DNA from: JANPLG01 sp964609085
Lineage (GTDB): Bacteria > Armatimonadota > SYMT01
Direction of reading: 5' to 3'
Assembly: GCA_964609085.1 (NCBI GenBank)
Contig: CAZSRZ010000003.1
Span: 1 to 64,000 of the forward strand
DNA: 64,000 nucleotides
Shown: piece after piece, positions 1 through 9,392 of the stretch
Numbering within the stretch: position 1 is the first letter of the stretch
Layout: every line of letters starts with the position of its first letter
Translations under genes and position numbers: made by a program
The notes under the pieces: generated by a model
What the model saw: only the letters and a program-made list of their open reading frames with translations
Databases searched by the model: none
What the model was told of the DNA's origin: nothing

Positions 1-2
1 GC

Positions 3-881
3 ATGCGGGCCAAGGTTCGCGACTTCTTCATGATGTGGCTCAAAGTCGAGCAGACGCCGGATCTCGCGAAGGATCCGAAGCGCTACCCGGGCTTCGACGA
101 GCAGATCGCCGGCGACCTCCGGACGTCTCTGGAACTGACGATCGACAACATCGTCTGGGGCGAGAAATCGGATTATCGAGAATTGCTCCTCTCTGACCGA
201 GTCTACCTGAACGGAAGACTGGCGAAAATCTACGGCGTGAACCTGCCGCCGGATGCGCCGTTCCAGGCCGTGAGCCTGGACACCGGAGAGCGCGCGGGAG
301 TCCTCACGCACCCCTACTTGCTCGCCTGTTTCGCCTACCTCGACGGCAGCTCCCCGATTCATCGCGGGGTGTTGATCTCGCGGAATCTGTTGGGGCGCGT
401 GCTGCCGTCGCCGCCCGTCGCGGTCGCTCCGCTTGCCGCCGACGTCAACCCGAAGCTCACGACGCGGCAGAGGGTCGAACTGCAAACCAGGCCGGCCGCC
501 TGCGTGAGTTGCCACGAGCTGATCAATCCGCTGGGATTCACCCTGGAAAAGTTCGACGCCATTGGCCGGCTCCGTACCCAGGAGAACGGACAGCCAATCA
601 ATGCCTCGGGTGAGTACGAGACGCGCGATGGCAAGCTGGTCAAGTTCAGCGGGGTTCGAGAACTTGCGGCCTACCTCACCACCAGCCCCGAGGCCCAGTC
701 GGCCTTCGTGGAAAAACTGTTTCAGCAACTCGTCAAGCAGCCGATGCGGGCCTACGGGACGTCGGCCACCACCGAGCTTCAGCAGTCCTTCGTCAATAGC
801 GGCTTCAACATCCGGCGACTGGTGGTTGCCTCCGCGGTAACTGCGGCGTTGGGTACCGGTAACCGACAGGGGTCACGCTAA
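3..881 (+). CDS. DUF1592/DUF1588/DUF1585 planctomycete-type protein, 5' truncated
   Basis: This is the C-terminal part of a large secreted cytochrome-like protein of the DUF1587-DUF1592-DUF1588-DUF1585 architecture. The visible 292 residues start inside DUF1592 (about 1-105), continue into DUF1588 (about 110-205) with a single haem-type CVSCH motif at 167-171 followed by the typical INPLGF and FDAIG signatures, and end in DUF1585 (about 215-285). The usual N-terminal cytochrome c-like domain is missing because the gene runs off the left edge; the ATG at position 3 is very unlikely to be the true start. Such genes are commonly paired with a DUF1552 gene, as here 110 bp downstream. The biochemical function of the family is unknown. 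Confidence 0.85.
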   Translation: MRAKVRDFFMMWLKVEQTPDLAKDPKRYPGFDEQIAGDLRTSLELTIDNIVWGEKSDYRELLLSDRVYLNGRLAKIYGVNLPPDAPFQAVSLDTGERAGVLTHPYLLACFAYLDGSSPIHRGVLISRNLLGRVLPSPPVAVAPLAADVNPKLTTRQRVELQTRPAACVSCHELINPLGFTLEKFDAIGRLRTQENGQPINASGEYETRDGKLVKFSGVRELAAYLTTSPEAQSAFVEKLFQQLVKQPMRAYGTSATTELQQSFVNSGFNIRRLVVASAVTAALGTGNRQGSR

Positions 882-991
882 CGACAGCCCCGGCGGCAAG
901 GAGTCACAGTCTTGCAACGCAACTCCGAGGCGGGGACGCACTCTCAAGCAGGTAGAATGTCAACGGGCGGCGGCCCGAGAGGGTAGGCACG

Positions 992-2305
992 ATGTATCCG
1001 AAGCGCGACAGGCGTCAGTTTCTCCGGGATCTTGGGATCGGCACGGCTTCGCTGCCCTTCCTGTCGAACCTGCCCAGCCTGGCCGCGGATCCGGCGGTCC
1101 GCAAACAGCGGCTGGTGGTGATGTTCAGCCCGGACGGCGTCGTGCCGTGGAATTTCTGGCCGGACGAAGAGGGGGAGAGCTTCACCCTCAAGGAGATCCT
1201 CAAGCCCCTTGAGCCCTACAAGGCTCGGACGCTGATTCTCAACGGCGTTTGTGATCGCATCCGGGGCGACGGCGACAACCACATGCGGGGAATCGGGTGT
1301 CTGCTCACGGGCTCCGAGCTCTACCCCGGCAACATCCAGGGTGGTTCCGACACCCCCGCCGGTTGGGCCAGCGGCATCTCCATCGATCAGGAGATCCGGG
1401 GCTTCCTGCAGAAGGACCCCGCGCGACGCACGCGCTTCGGATCCCTTGAATTCGGCGTGATGGTCCCCGACCGCGCGGACACCTGGACACGGATGTGCTA
1501 CTCCGGCCCGAACAAGCCGATAGCGCCGATCGACAATCCCTACCAGATGTTCAACAAGCTCTACGGTCGTGCCAAGGATCAGGAGAGTTTGAAAAGCGTG
1601 ATGGATGACCTGAAAGCCGATCTGGACCGCGTCCGCGGTCGGGTAGGGACGGAAGACCGGCGGATCCTGGACGAGCACGCCGCCCTCGTACGGGAGATGG
1701 AGAAGCAGCTTCAGGCAGGTCGGAAGGAAGACAGCCATCCCGTCCCCGTGATCGAGCCGGGAATCCGGGAAGACAATGACAACATCCCCCGCATCAGTAA
1801 GCTGCAGATCGACCTGATGGTGCAGAGCTTCACGGCGGACTTCGCCCGCGTTGCGACGCTGCAGTACACGAATTCAGTCGGTCAGGCCCGCATGCGCTGG
1901 CTGGGGATCAACGAGGGTCAGCACGATCTTTCCCATCACCCGGACTCGCAGACGGACTCGCAAGAGAAGCTCACCCGCATCAACCAGTGGTACTGCAGCC
2001 AGCTTGCCTACCTCGCCCAACGATTGGCGGAGACACCTGAACCCGGCGGTGGGGGGAGCCTGCTGGACAACACCACCATCCTGTGGACCAACGAACTGGG
2101 CAAGGGCAACTCGCACACGCTGGACAACATCCCGTGGGTGATGGTGGGCAACGGCCTCGGTTTCAAGACGGGGCGCTCACTCAAGTACCAGCGGGTGCCG
2201 CACAATCGCCTGCTGATGTCGCTCGCCCATGGCTTCGGGCACCGAATCGATCGGTTCGGGAACCCCGACTACTGCGGTGCCGGGCCACTGAACAACCTGA
2301 CCTGA
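992..2305 (+). CDS. DUF1552 domain protein with Tat-like signal
   Basis: This 437-residue protein matches the DUF1552 family: the N-terminal RRQFLRDLG segment followed by a hydrophobic stretch looks like a Tat signal, then come typical pieces such as FSPDGVVPWNFWP, DQEIRGFLQ and, near the end, LWTNELGKGNSH and the family's C-terminal GNPDYCGAGPLN. It is presumably exported. It follows the DUF1592 gene on the same strand, an arrangement repeated in many Planctomycetota, Verrucomicrobiota and Acidobacteriota genomes, so the two probably work together. GAGAGGG about 12 nt upstream may be the ribosome site. No catalytic role is established; part of the fold resembles alkaline-phosphatase/sulfatase-like DUF1501 proteins, but I see no metal-ligand set I would rely on. 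Confidence 0.85.
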   Translation: MYPKRDRRQFLRDLGIGTASLPFLSNLPSLAADPAVRKQRLVVMFSPDGVVPWNFWPDEEGESFTLKEILKPLEPYKARTLILNGVCDRIRGDGDNHMRGIGCLLTGSELYPGNIQGGSDTPAGWASGISIDQEIRGFLQKDPARRTRFGSLEFGVMVPDRADTWTRMCYSGPNKPIAPIDNPYQMFNKLYGRAKDQESLKSVMDDLKADLDRVRGRVGTEDRRILDEHAALVREMEKQLQAGRKEDSHPVPVIEPGIREDNDNIPRISKLQIDLMVQSFTADFARVATLQYTNSVGQARMRWLGINEGQHDLSHHPDSQTDSQEKLTRINQWYCSQLAYLAQRLAETPEPGGGGSLLDNTTILWTNELGKGNSHTLDNIPWVMVGNGLGFKTGRSLKYQRVPHNRLLMSLAHGFGHRIDRFGNPDYCGAGPLNNLT

Positions 2306-2310
2306 TCACC

Positions 2311-2365
2311 GAGTTGCAGTTCGGCATGGGCGCAGCCCCGCAAGGATCGCCGAGCTCCAGCTCGG
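2311..2365. repeat. Two copies of a dispersed GAGCTCCAGCTCGG-type repeat
   Basis: Between the convergent DUF1552 and porin genes lie two related elements. The first, at 2311-2336, begins GAGTTGCAGTTCGGCATG and matches 36940-36965 with only about four mismatches over 26 bases. The second, at 2350-2365, is a perfect 7-bp inverted repeat (CCGAGCT, CC, AGCTCGG) that could fold as a small hairpin. No coding capacity was seen. The same motif family recurs 34 kb away after another operon end, so this is a dispersed intergenic repeat rather than chance. Confidence 0.55.
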
Positions 2366-2454
2366 ATCGTCACGCCCAACTATGCCGCCGTGAGCCTATG
2401 CCCTCCGACCTCACGCTGATCTAGTGCGAATAGGCCCGCAGCTCATCTCCCTGC

Positions 2455-3864
2455 CTAGAACGCCAACTGAACCCGGGTCAGGAAGACGTTTTCGTGGTTG
2501 CTGAGTGTCGTTCCGAAGCGGAGAGGCCGCCCGAATGTCGTGCGCTCGTAGTTGAATTGCAGCCGCACCGCACTATTCAGATACCAGTTGAGCCCGAACG
2601 TCCAGGCCCGCGCCCGTTCGGTGGCGAGCGCCGGGTCCGCTAGCCCCTGACGGAAAACGACGTCGTCTGCCTGGAACTCGGACCACCGAAAGGCTGCCTC
2701 CAGCGCGCCCCACGAGCCGGTTCGCGGATTGAAGACCCTCCGCGGGCTCGGCCGTCTGAGCCCGGCCGCTTCACCGGTGAGCAGCCAGGACCCCTGAACC
2801 ATCCACGCCCGGTGCGTGGCGGTGGCGGCCCCGGCCGTCCCGAGCAGGTGCGATGTGGACTGCAGGTACTCGGCCATCAGACCGAAAGGGCCGTGGTAGA
2901 ACGAGAGCTGCGGTGCCAGGCGGCTGGCGTAGCCGTCCGCGGTGACGCCGCTCAAATAGCTGAAGAAGGGGGAGCGGCCGGCCGTCCGGTAGGCACCCAG
3001 TGGAGCGAGCGATCGCCCGCCCATGGTCGAACCGAGGCCCAGAGTGAGTCCCGAGAGCGAGCCTCCCAGGGGACGACCGAAGATCCGGATGGCGACATCT
3101 TTGTTGTTGTCCGTATCCAGGTCCGCGGAGCCGCTGTCCGCAGCTCCATCGAAGCCACCCACCGCGTATCCGAGGCGACCTCTCAGCAACTCACCGCCCA
3201 CCTGGATGCCGACATCGCGGATGGGACTCAAGCTATTGGCGATCGACCGCTCGATAAAGGTGGTGTCTGGGGCATTCTGCAAACGCTCGATGCTGAAGGG
3301 AGTCTTGAGCTTCCCGGCCCGCAGAACGGCGGATGGGTTGCCCGCGTACTCCAAATAGGCGTCCTGCAGGCTCGTCCTCCCCTCTCCGAACTCCATCTGG
3401 AGCCGGTAGTTGAAGTCGCGATAGACCGTGCCCTCCAGGGCGGGTCGGAGCCGGCGCAGGCTCAGGTTGTCGACCCCCGTCGGGCCGCTGGCGAAGGTGC
3501 GGAAGTCCGACTGGAGAAGACCGCGAAGACGGATGCTGAAGTGGCCGTCCGCGGATTGGATCCCGAAGCCTCCTGGGCCGGCCTTCGCGACGGCTGCCGC
3601 CTCGGAGCTCGGCTTGGTTGCACCCGGCGCCGATGTTGCGGCGGAGCGCTCCGCCTTGAGCCGCTGGATTTCGGCCTGGAGTTGGCGGACGGTTTCTTCC
3701 AGGTCTTTCACCCGCTTCTCGATGAGTGGCGGGTCAGCCGCGCGGGCCAGCGGGGCGGGGAGCCCGAGCAGGGCTGCCGCAACCAATGTCCCGGTCCGGA
3801 ACACGGTTCGGAGTCGCGGGGAGAATCGGGGCGCGGGGGAGGAGATCCAGAATGATTGCTTCAT
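2455..3864 (-). CDS. OprO/OprP-type phosphate-selective porin
   Basis: Outer-membrane beta-barrel of the phosphate-selective porin O/P family. The protein has an N-terminal hydrophobic signal ending near LARAADPP, a short coiled coil (LEETVRQLQAEIQRLKAE) as in many OprP-like porins of non-proteobacteria, and then a beta-rich barrel with the family signatures LRGLLQSDFRTF, DFNYRLQMEFGEG and FSIERLQNAPDTTFIERS; the last residues end in Phe, as expected for outer-membrane proteins. The ATG at 3864 (MKQSFW) gives a normal signal; an in-frame start six codons upstream is also possible. The gene begins about 20 nt after the LysRS stop and is probably co-transcribed. Substrate specificity cannot be read from the sequence. 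Confidence 0.85.
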   Translation of the reverse strand: MKQSFWISSPAPRFSPRLRTVFRTGTLVAAALLGLPAPLARAADPPLIEKRVKDLEETVRQLQAEIQRLKAERSAATSAPGATKPSSEAAAVAKAGPGGFGIQSADGHFSIRLRGLLQSDFRTFASGPTGVDNLSLRRLRPALEGTVYRDFNYRLQMEFGEGRTSLQDAYLEYAGNPSAVLRAGKLKTPFSIERLQNAPDTTFIERSIANSLSPIRDVGIQVGGELLRGRLGYAVGGFDGAADSGSADLDTDNNKDVAIRIFGRPLGGSLSGLTLGLGSTMGGRSLAPLGAYRTAGRSPFFSYLSGVTADGYASRLAPQLSFYHGPFGLMAEYLQSTSHLLGTAGAATATHRAWMVQGSWLLTGEAAGLRRPSPRRVFNPRTGSWGALEAAFRWSEFQADDVVFRQGLADPALATERARAWTFGLNWYLNSAVRLQFNYERTTFGRPLRFGTTLSNHENVFLTRVQLAF

Positions 3865-3885
3865 CAGATGTCCTGTAGACATAGG

Positions 3886-5673
3886 TCAGGCGCGTCGGGT
3901 GTTGACTGCGGCCAGCGCCGACAGATCTGCGTCGCTGGAGAGTTCGACAACTCGCCGGTGGATGCGGCCATCCGTCATCTCCGCGAGGACCTCGCCGAAA
4001 GCTGTCGCCCCGTCCGTGAGCAGCGGTGCCGTCCGGACGGTCGCCAGTCGTGCGCGCTCCTTCGTGAGCCAGGAGCCGACGTCCTGCGGCGTCATCGCCA
4101 CCGCCTCCAGGTAGGCGAGCTGATCGTGGGGGACCTCACGGAAACGGTTGAGAACGAAGTCGCGGTCAAGATAGGCGAGGATGCTCCCGGCCTTGGGACC
4201 GGACGCGCGGTCGAACAGCACGCGGTAGATCGCCTGGAAGGCCGCCGGACCATCGATCGGCGTGAGCCGCGCGGTGTCGAAGATCAGGGTCTGGATGCTC
4301 TCCTCGTCCCAACTCGCCGACACCAACGCATCCGCCAGGCGGTGCAGTAGGGCACGTTGTTGTGCCGTCAGCTCAGATTGACGGGCGGGGAGTTCTGGCC
4401 GCAGAATCAGCTTCTCGTCATCTGCGGCGTAGCGCTCCAGCCAGAGGCGCGCTGTGGCGATGCGTCGGTCGAGTTGGCCGCGCTCCAGTCCAGTTAGCGG
4501 ACCGCCCTTGCGCCGCTCGATCTCTGCCACCAGGTCGACGTGCGGCATCTGCACCAACGTCAGCACCAGTTGGAAGGGGGCGTCGAAGAAGGCTCCGGCC
4601 GGCGCGACTTCGGTGAGCCGATAGAGCAGCGCCTCCTCCGGCTTGCCTGTGCCATCGTAGGCACGCTGGTGAAGTCGGTCAAGCTCATTGAAGCACTTGA
4701 CGAAGTACTCTTCGTCGGTAGTGAAGTTCACCGGCCGGTTGGGCAGCGTGCCCAACATCTGGAATCGCAGCATCTCGGGCGGAAGCAGATCAGCCATCTC
4801 TCGGGCAGCCGCGCCGATCCCTCGGGATGAACTCATCTTGGCCCCGCCGACCAGGAAGAATTCGTAGGGAATGTTGTACGGGGCCCGCAGCCCGAAGATC
4901 TCCTTCAGACATGCGGCGGCGACGTCGCGGGCCCCACCCCTCGTCGTGTGGTCCTTGCCCGCGCCCTCGATCGTGACCGGGAATTCCCGCCACTTTGCTA
5001 CCCACTCCAGCTTCCAGGGGAGCTTGCCCCGGCCGTCGAACGGCGAGACCTTGCCCCGATGCCCGCAGCCCTGGGCCCACTTCACCAGATCGGTCCGGCA
5101 GGTGTAAGTGACCTCCGAGCCGTCGTACTCGGTGACCTCCGTCGTGCCGATGCGGCCGCATTGCTCGCAGACGGTCTGGAAGGGGTGCCAATCCTCTGCG
5201 CGGGCTGAATTGCTGACCTCCAGATAGATACGGCGCACCGTCGGGGCGGCCCGCAGGATGGCGTCAATCGGTTCGTTGAAGCGGCCGGACCGGTAGACTT
5301 CCCGCATCCGGTAGGTTTCGGCGCGGACCCCCAGTTCCGAAAAGATCTGGAAGAACTCCGAGATGAAGTGGTCCGCCATGTCGGTCGCCGCGGAGTCCCG
5401 GGGTGGGGGAACGTTGCAGAGCGGGGCGCCGAGGTACGGCCGGAAGAACTCCTCCTGCCCGGAGGGCAGCTCATCCAGCGGGTCGTAATCGTCGCAGCCG
5501 AAGAGGTAGCGGACTGGAACCCCCTCTTCGCGAAGGTACCGAGTGACCGCATCATGGATGAGCACCCCGCGAAGTGATCCGACGTGCACCCTGCCGGAGG
5601 GTGTCTTAGAGTCGTTCACGACCTGTGGTTCGTCCGGGCGGACCCGTCGTCCAAGCTGATAGAGCCACTGCAT
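3886..5673 (-). CDS. lysK: Lysine--tRNA ligase, class I
   Basis: Class I lysyl-tRNA synthetase, charging tRNA-Lys in the cytoplasm. The 595 residues carry the class I HIGH-type motif as HVGS (30-33), a zinc knuckle made by CEQC and a later CRTD...GCGH region, and the KMSSS loop (near residue 280, in GGAKMSSSRG). These are hallmarks of the Rossmann-fold class I enzyme, not the commoner bacterial class II LysS. The form is typical of archaea and is found patchily in bacteria such as alphaproteobacteria and spirochaetes. The gene runs directly into the porin gene. Whether a class II enzyme also exists cannot be seen in this window. Confidence 0.93.
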   Translation of the reverse strand: MQWLYQLGRRVRPDEPQVVNDSKTPSGRVHVGSLRGVLIHDAVTRYLREEGVPVRYLFGCDDYDPLDELPSGQEEFFRPYLGAPLCNVPPPRDSAATDMADHFISEFFQIFSELGVRAETYRMREVYRSGRFNEPIDAILRAAPTVRRIYLEVSNSARAEDWHPFQTVCEQCGRIGTTEVTEYDGSEVTYTCRTDLVKWAQGCGHRGKVSPFDGRGKLPWKLEWVAKWREFPVTIEGAGKDHTTRGGARDVAAACLKEIFGLRAPYNIPYEFFLVGGAKMSSSRGIGAAAREMADLLPPEMLRFQMLGTLPNRPVNFTTDEEYFVKCFNELDRLHQRAYDGTGKPEEALLYRLTEVAPAGAFFDAPFQLVLTLVQMPHVDLVAEIERRKGGPLTGLERGQLDRRIATARLWLERYAADDEKLILRPELPARQSELTAQQRALLHRLADALVSASWDEESIQTLIFDTARLTPIDGPAAFQAIYRVLFDRASGPKAGSILAYLDRDFVLNRFREVPHDQLAYLEAVAMTPQDVGSWLTKERARLATVRTAPLLTDGATAFGEVLAEMTDGRIHRRVVELSSDADLSALAAVNTRRA

Positions 5674-5862
5674 CCTGTCGGATCCTCTCGCTGCGCCGCA
5701 GACCCAATCTTACCACTCCCACCCCGCGGCAGGTTGCCCTGCACAAGCGCAAACCGGGCAAGAGTCGGCTGCTCGGGAAAGACTCACCTAAGGAGTCGGG
5801 CCGAAGGTGGAACAATTCCCACCAGAGGGCGAGTCAGTCAAGCACTCTCCCCAGGCCGGTTA

Positions 5863-6933
5863 ATGGACACATTGCTCTCACGTTGGACTGACAGGGGCTC
5901 CGCATCGGGACAGGCCGCTGACGCTTCGGCAGCGCCGCAAGAGGATGCGGTCCTCGCCCTTGCCCGCGAGGTGTTGCACAGTCTCGAGCAGTTCATCATT
6001 TCGTCGCCGGACCTCGATACCCGACGGTTCCTCCAGCGGGTGCGAGACACTGCCGCGGGATTGACGCCCGGTGCGGACCCCGGAGCCATCCAGTTGAGCC
6101 GGAACTGGGCTGGAACGTCGCTCCAGATCTTCGCGGAATTGCAGCGACGGTGCGTGAGCGAGCGCGAGACCGAAATGTGGCGCCTCTTGCGCGCGTTTTC
6201 CGAGTCCGCCGAGGCTCAACAGGCACGCGCCGCGGACCTGGTGGACGGCCTGCGCGATCGGCATTCCCACATGCGCCAGCTCGTTACCACGGCCGACATC
6301 CGGGCGACGCGCTATCAGATCGAAGAACACCTGACGGCGGCGAAGCAGATGGTCGAAGAGAAGTCGCGGCGTGACAAGGAAGGGGTCCAATCGCTCTACC
6401 GCCAGGTGGAGCGGCTGGAGTCAGCGCTGGCGGAGGTTCGCGGTCAGGCCAATTTCGATTCGCTCACCGGCGTGCTTCACCGCGGCTCGCTGCACCAGCA
6501 GCTTGCCGGGTTCCTGTCGGAGAACAAGCCGTGCAGTGTCGCCGTAATGGATGTGGACAGCTTCAAGACCATCAACGACACTCTGGGTCACGCCGTGGGC
6601 GATAAGCTGCTCGGGATGGTGGCGGAGCAGTTGCAGCGGGTGGCCCGGTCGACGGACCTGGTGGCGCGAATCAGCGGCGATGAATTCTGCTTCGTGGCGA
6701 TCGGCGCTTCTCCCGAGCAGCTCGCACAGCGTCTGGCGGGAGCAGTGGCCCGGCGCCACATCCGCATGGACATGGACGATCGGGCCATCTCGGTGCTCAT
6801 GTCCCTCAGTGTTGGTATCGCTGCGTCCGAGTTGAACGACAGCGTAGACCGGGTCCTGAATCGCGCCGATCAGGCCCTCCTGATCGCAAAGAGGGGCGAC
6901 AAGGGCAGCATCCGGCTGGCCCGTCGCGCCTGA
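5863..6933 (+). CDS. Diguanylate cyclase (GGDEF) with helical N-terminus
   Basis: A cytoplasmic 356-residue protein that should make cyclic di-GMP from two GTP. The N-terminal ~190 residues are helical, without membrane segments, and include a coiled-coil linker (QVERLESALAEVRGQ). The GGDEF domain begins at NFDSLTGVLHR; the active-site loop reads SGDEF (271-275), a tolerated variant, and an RSTD at 262-265 sits exactly five residues upstream, so the inhibitory I-site is intact. The ATG at 5863 is chosen because the longer reading frame upstream is low-complexity and without homology. No EAL or known sensor domain is present, so the input signal is unknown. Confidence 0.88.
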   Translation: MDTLLSRWTDRGSASGQAADASAAPQEDAVLALAREVLHSLEQFIISSPDLDTRRFLQRVRDTAAGLTPGADPGAIQLSRNWAGTSLQIFAELQRRCVSERETEMWRLLRAFSESAEAQQARAADLVDGLRDRHSHMRQLVTTADIRATRYQIEEHLTAAKQMVEEKSRRDKEGVQSLYRQVERLESALAEVRGQANFDSLTGVLHRGSLHQQLAGFLSENKPCSVAVMDVDSFKTINDTLGHAVGDKLLGMVAEQLQRVARSTDLVARISGDEFCFVAIGASPEQLAQRLAGAVARRHIRMDMDDRAISVLMSLSVGIAASELNDSVDRVLNRADQALLIAKRGDKGSIRLARRA

Positions 6934-6972
6934 AGGCTCTCGTCGGCGCGGCAACGCGGCGGTGCCATGAAG

Positions 6973-6998
6973 TAGCCCCGCCCTTTCGGGCGGGGCTA
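6973..6998. terminator. Bidirectional GC hairpin between convergent genes
   Basis: A perfect 11-bp stem (TAGCCCCGCCC / GGGCGGGGCTA) with a TTTC loop lies 40 nt after the diguanylate cyclase and 27 nt after the HtrA stop on the other strand. It lacks a long T-run on either side but is the obvious shared terminator of the convergent pair. Confidence 0.75.
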
Positions 6999-7024
6999 TC
7001 TCACTGGTGGCTCGCTGGTCCCGA

Positions 7025-8608
7025 CTACGGGCGGAACACCACGAACCGCATGCCGCCGCTCGTCTGGACGTGGAGGACGACACCGGTCCTCCCCGTCGCG
7101 GAGTCAATCGCTTTTGTCAGGCCGTCCACGGTGTTCACCACCTGCGGACCGGCCTTGAGGATGACGTCTCCCGGCTGCAGACCGGCCTCGGCCGCAGGTC
7201 CGTCGGGGGCCAGCGAGACGATTTCCACGCCCTTGCCGTCCTTGCCGGGTCGGGCGCTGAAACCGAACCGGGTCCGCGTTCCTTCGCCAGTGGGAGGAGC
7301 GGGCATGGTTCGCGGCGCATTCCCGAGGCGCTGCTCGAGTTCCGCTTCCGAGGGGCGCTCGACGACGGTGAGCCGGAGCCGGACCGGCTTGCCATTGCGG
7401 ATCACTTCGATCGGGACGGTGACCCCCGGCGACGTGGACGCGACAGCGCTGGTCAATTCGGCAAAATTCCGAACTTCCCGCTCCCCGAAGCGAACGATGA
7501 CGTCACCCTCCTGAACCCCGGCGCGGGAGGCGGGCGTTTCGGGCTGGACGGTCTCCGCGAGTGCGCCGCCGGACGGCGCGCCGAGGTGGTCGCGGAGTTC
7601 GGGCGCCAGGACCTTGTTGCCCTCGCTGCAGGCGATTCCGAGGTAGCCGCGGACGACCTTGCCGCGCGAGATGATCTGCTCGGACACCATCTTGGCGGTG
7701 TTGCTTGGGATGGCGAAGCCGATGCCGATGCTGCCCTGCGAGGTCCCGTTCGAGGCGATGGCGACGTTGATGCCGATCACTTCACCCTCGATGTTGACGA
7801 GAGGACCGCCGCTGTTTCCGGGGTTGATGGAGGCATCGGTCTGCAGCAGGTCGCTGTAGTCGGCGCCGCTGCCCCGGCCGAAGCCGGAGAGGGACCGACC
7901 CTTGGCGCTGATGACACCGACCGTCAGGGTGGAGTCGTAGCCCAGGGGGCTGCCGATGGCGACGGCCCACTGTCCCACCTTGACGCTGTCGCTGCTGCCG
8001 AGCTTTGCGACGCTGTTGCCGGGCAGCGGCGCCGACACCTGGAATTTGAGGACAGCGAGATCGGTGCGCTCATCCTTGCCCACGAATTCTGCGGTGTACT
8101 CCTGACCGCTGTGCAACCGCACCCGGAAGCGATCCCGGCTGTTGACCACGTGGTTGTTGGTCAGCACAAAAACGGTGTTGCCGGTTTCACGCACGATTAC
8201 CCCGGAGCCGGTGGAGGTCCCACGACCCTCACCATCTGGCGCACCACGGTCACGCCCGAAGGGGAACGGGAAATCCCGGAAGGGGAGCGGCATGCCGCCG
8301 AAGGGGTTCATTTCGCCATCCGGGCTATTCTTCGGGCGGTTTGGGCGCTCTACCTGCGTGGCCCTAGCCTCGATGGTGACTACGCTGGGCTCCACGGTGT
8401 CGGCAAGGCTCACGAAAGCGTCCTGGAGTGCCGTGATGACAGAGCGGGATTCCCCGGTCATCGTCTTCCGCGTCGCCGTTCCGGCCTGTGCCGACACTGG
8501 CGTGGGTCGCAGGTAGTTGCTGACCGCCACCGCGAAGAGGGAGGCGCTCAACAGACAGATGGCCCCGTTGGTTGCGTGACTCTTTAGCAATCGCGTTATC
8601 GCGCTCAT
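7025..8608 (-). CDS. htrA: HtrA/DegP-family periplasmic serine protease
   Basis: Envelope quality-control protease of the trypsin-like Do/HtrA family. After a single N-terminal membrane anchor or signal (about 16-34) comes the protease domain with the catalytic triad His153 (TNNHVV), Asp183 (RTDLAVLK) and Ser266 (GNSGGP), then two PDZ domains (about 320-410 and 440-525). A Gly/Pro/Phe-rich insertion (about 90-130) precedes the His, as in many long HtrA proteins. The start has a GGTGGA ribosome site. It lies 110 bp after the anti-sigma gene, giving the order ECF sigma, anti-sigma, HtrA known from actinobacterial sigE-rseA-htrA, which suggests it belongs to that sigma factor's regulon. Confidence 0.94.
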   Translation of the reverse strand: MSAITRLLKSHATNGAICLLSASLFAVAVSNYLRPTPVSAQAGTATRKTMTGESRSVITALQDAFVSLADTVEPSVVTIEARATQVERPNRPKNSPDGEMNPFGGMPLPFRDFPFPFGRDRGAPDGEGRGTSTGSGVIVRETGNTVFVLTNNHVVNSRDRFRVRLHSGQEYTAEFVGKDERTDLAVLKFQVSAPLPGNSVAKLGSSDSVKVGQWAVAIGSPLGYDSTLTVGVISAKGRSLSGFGRGSGADYSDLLQTDASINPGNSGGPLVNIEGEVIGINVAIASNGTSQGSIGIGFAIPSNTAKMVSEQIISRGKVVRGYLGIACSEGNKVLAPELRDHLGAPSGGALAETVQPETPASRAGVQEGDVIVRFGEREVRNFAELTSAVASTSPGVTVPIEVIRNGKPVRLRLTVVERPSEAELEQRLGNAPRTMPAPPTGEGTRTRFGFSARPGKDGKGVEIVSLAPDGPAAEAGLQPGDVILKAGPQVVNTVDGLTKAIDSATGRTGVVLHVQTSGGMRFVVFRP

Positions 8609-8718
8609 GTTGTTCCACCCTGCGGGCGCCGATCCTCGACGGCCGCGTGTTGACGAACTGCGTACCAGCCTATGTACCCGTTTGGGTTGTCAGAGACAAG
8701 TGCCCGACGAGCGTCGGT

Positions 8719-9354
8719 TCACCACCTGCCGTTGTAGGAAGTCGGGCTCACGCCAAAGCTGTCGTACCCGGGCCGCAAGCCCCATCCTCCGCGCCGGTAG
8801 ATCCGGCCCTCACCATCCATGTCGCTCAGGTTTGCTAGGCGCAGATCTCCCACCGGGAGGCGCGGAACCCGCGGCAACTCGCCCATGGGGACCTCGCTGT
8901 CGACGCCAGCGGAAGCGGGAATCGCCGCCCTCGCCGAGGCCGACCCGGACATGGGACTGAACGAAGCCGCCGCCAGAAGGGCGAGGGAGAGCGCGGCGGC
9001 GGAGACGGTAGCGGCTACATCCCATCGAAGCCGACGGACGCCGCCTGAGAGGGTGTGTGTCAACTCCCGGCATCCCGCCCGCACCAAGGGCGCGAACCGG
9101 GCTGCGGGCGAGGCGGAGCGTCGTGTGGCGGCTCGCCTCGCGGCCCGAGATTCGGCTTGCGATAGGGAGAAGGGCCCGGGCGGCTCCGAAGGCGCAAGCG
9201 AACCCAAGAGGGACTTGGTTCGACGGAGGGCTTCCTGTTCGGCGGCACAGGCTGGGCAGCGGCCGACGTGACGCTGGATCGCCAGCATCTCAGCCCCGGG
9301 CAGTTCCCGGTCAAGATAGGCGGAGAGGAGGTTTTGAACTCGGCTGCACCACAT
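8719..9354 (-). CDS. Zinc-finger (ZAS) transmembrane anti-sigma factor
   Basis: Putative anti-sigma factor for the ECF sigma encoded 38 bp upstream. The 211-residue protein starts at MWCSRVQNLLSAYLDRELP, which leads into the zf-HC2/ZAS motif HVGRCPAC (H-x3-C-x2-C) that binds zinc and the sigma factor. A single membrane span (about residues 115-135, alanine- and leucine-rich) is followed by an extracytoplasmic tail that ends in YNGRW. The upstream 42 codons of the open frame overlap the sigma gene and are not used. The topology fits regulated intramembrane proteolysis of the RseA type, but no protease site can be read directly. Confidence 0.82.
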   Translation of the reverse strand: MWCSRVQNLLSAYLDRELPGAEMLAIQRHVGRCPACAAEQEALRRTKSLLGSLAPSEPPGPFSLSQAESRAARRAATRRSASPAARFAPLVRAGCRELTHTLSGGVRRLRWDVAATVSAAALSLALLAAASFSPMSGSASARAAIPASAGVDSEVPMGELPRVPRLPVGDLRLANLSDMDGEGRIYRRGGWGLRPGYDSFGVSPTSYNGRW

Positions 9355-9392
9355 GGTTGGTCTCGTTCGCTCTCGCTGGTGGGAATCGACGG

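Noticed and set aside
7007..8587. 526-codon plus-strand frame opposite htrA
   Set aside because: Shadow of a clear HtrA gene with catalytic triad on the other strand; no ribosome site or family match.
8687..8699. TTGTC-AGA-GACAA inverted repeat upstream of htrA
   Set aside because: Only a 5-bp arm, no second copy and no fitting promoter spacing; may be chance.
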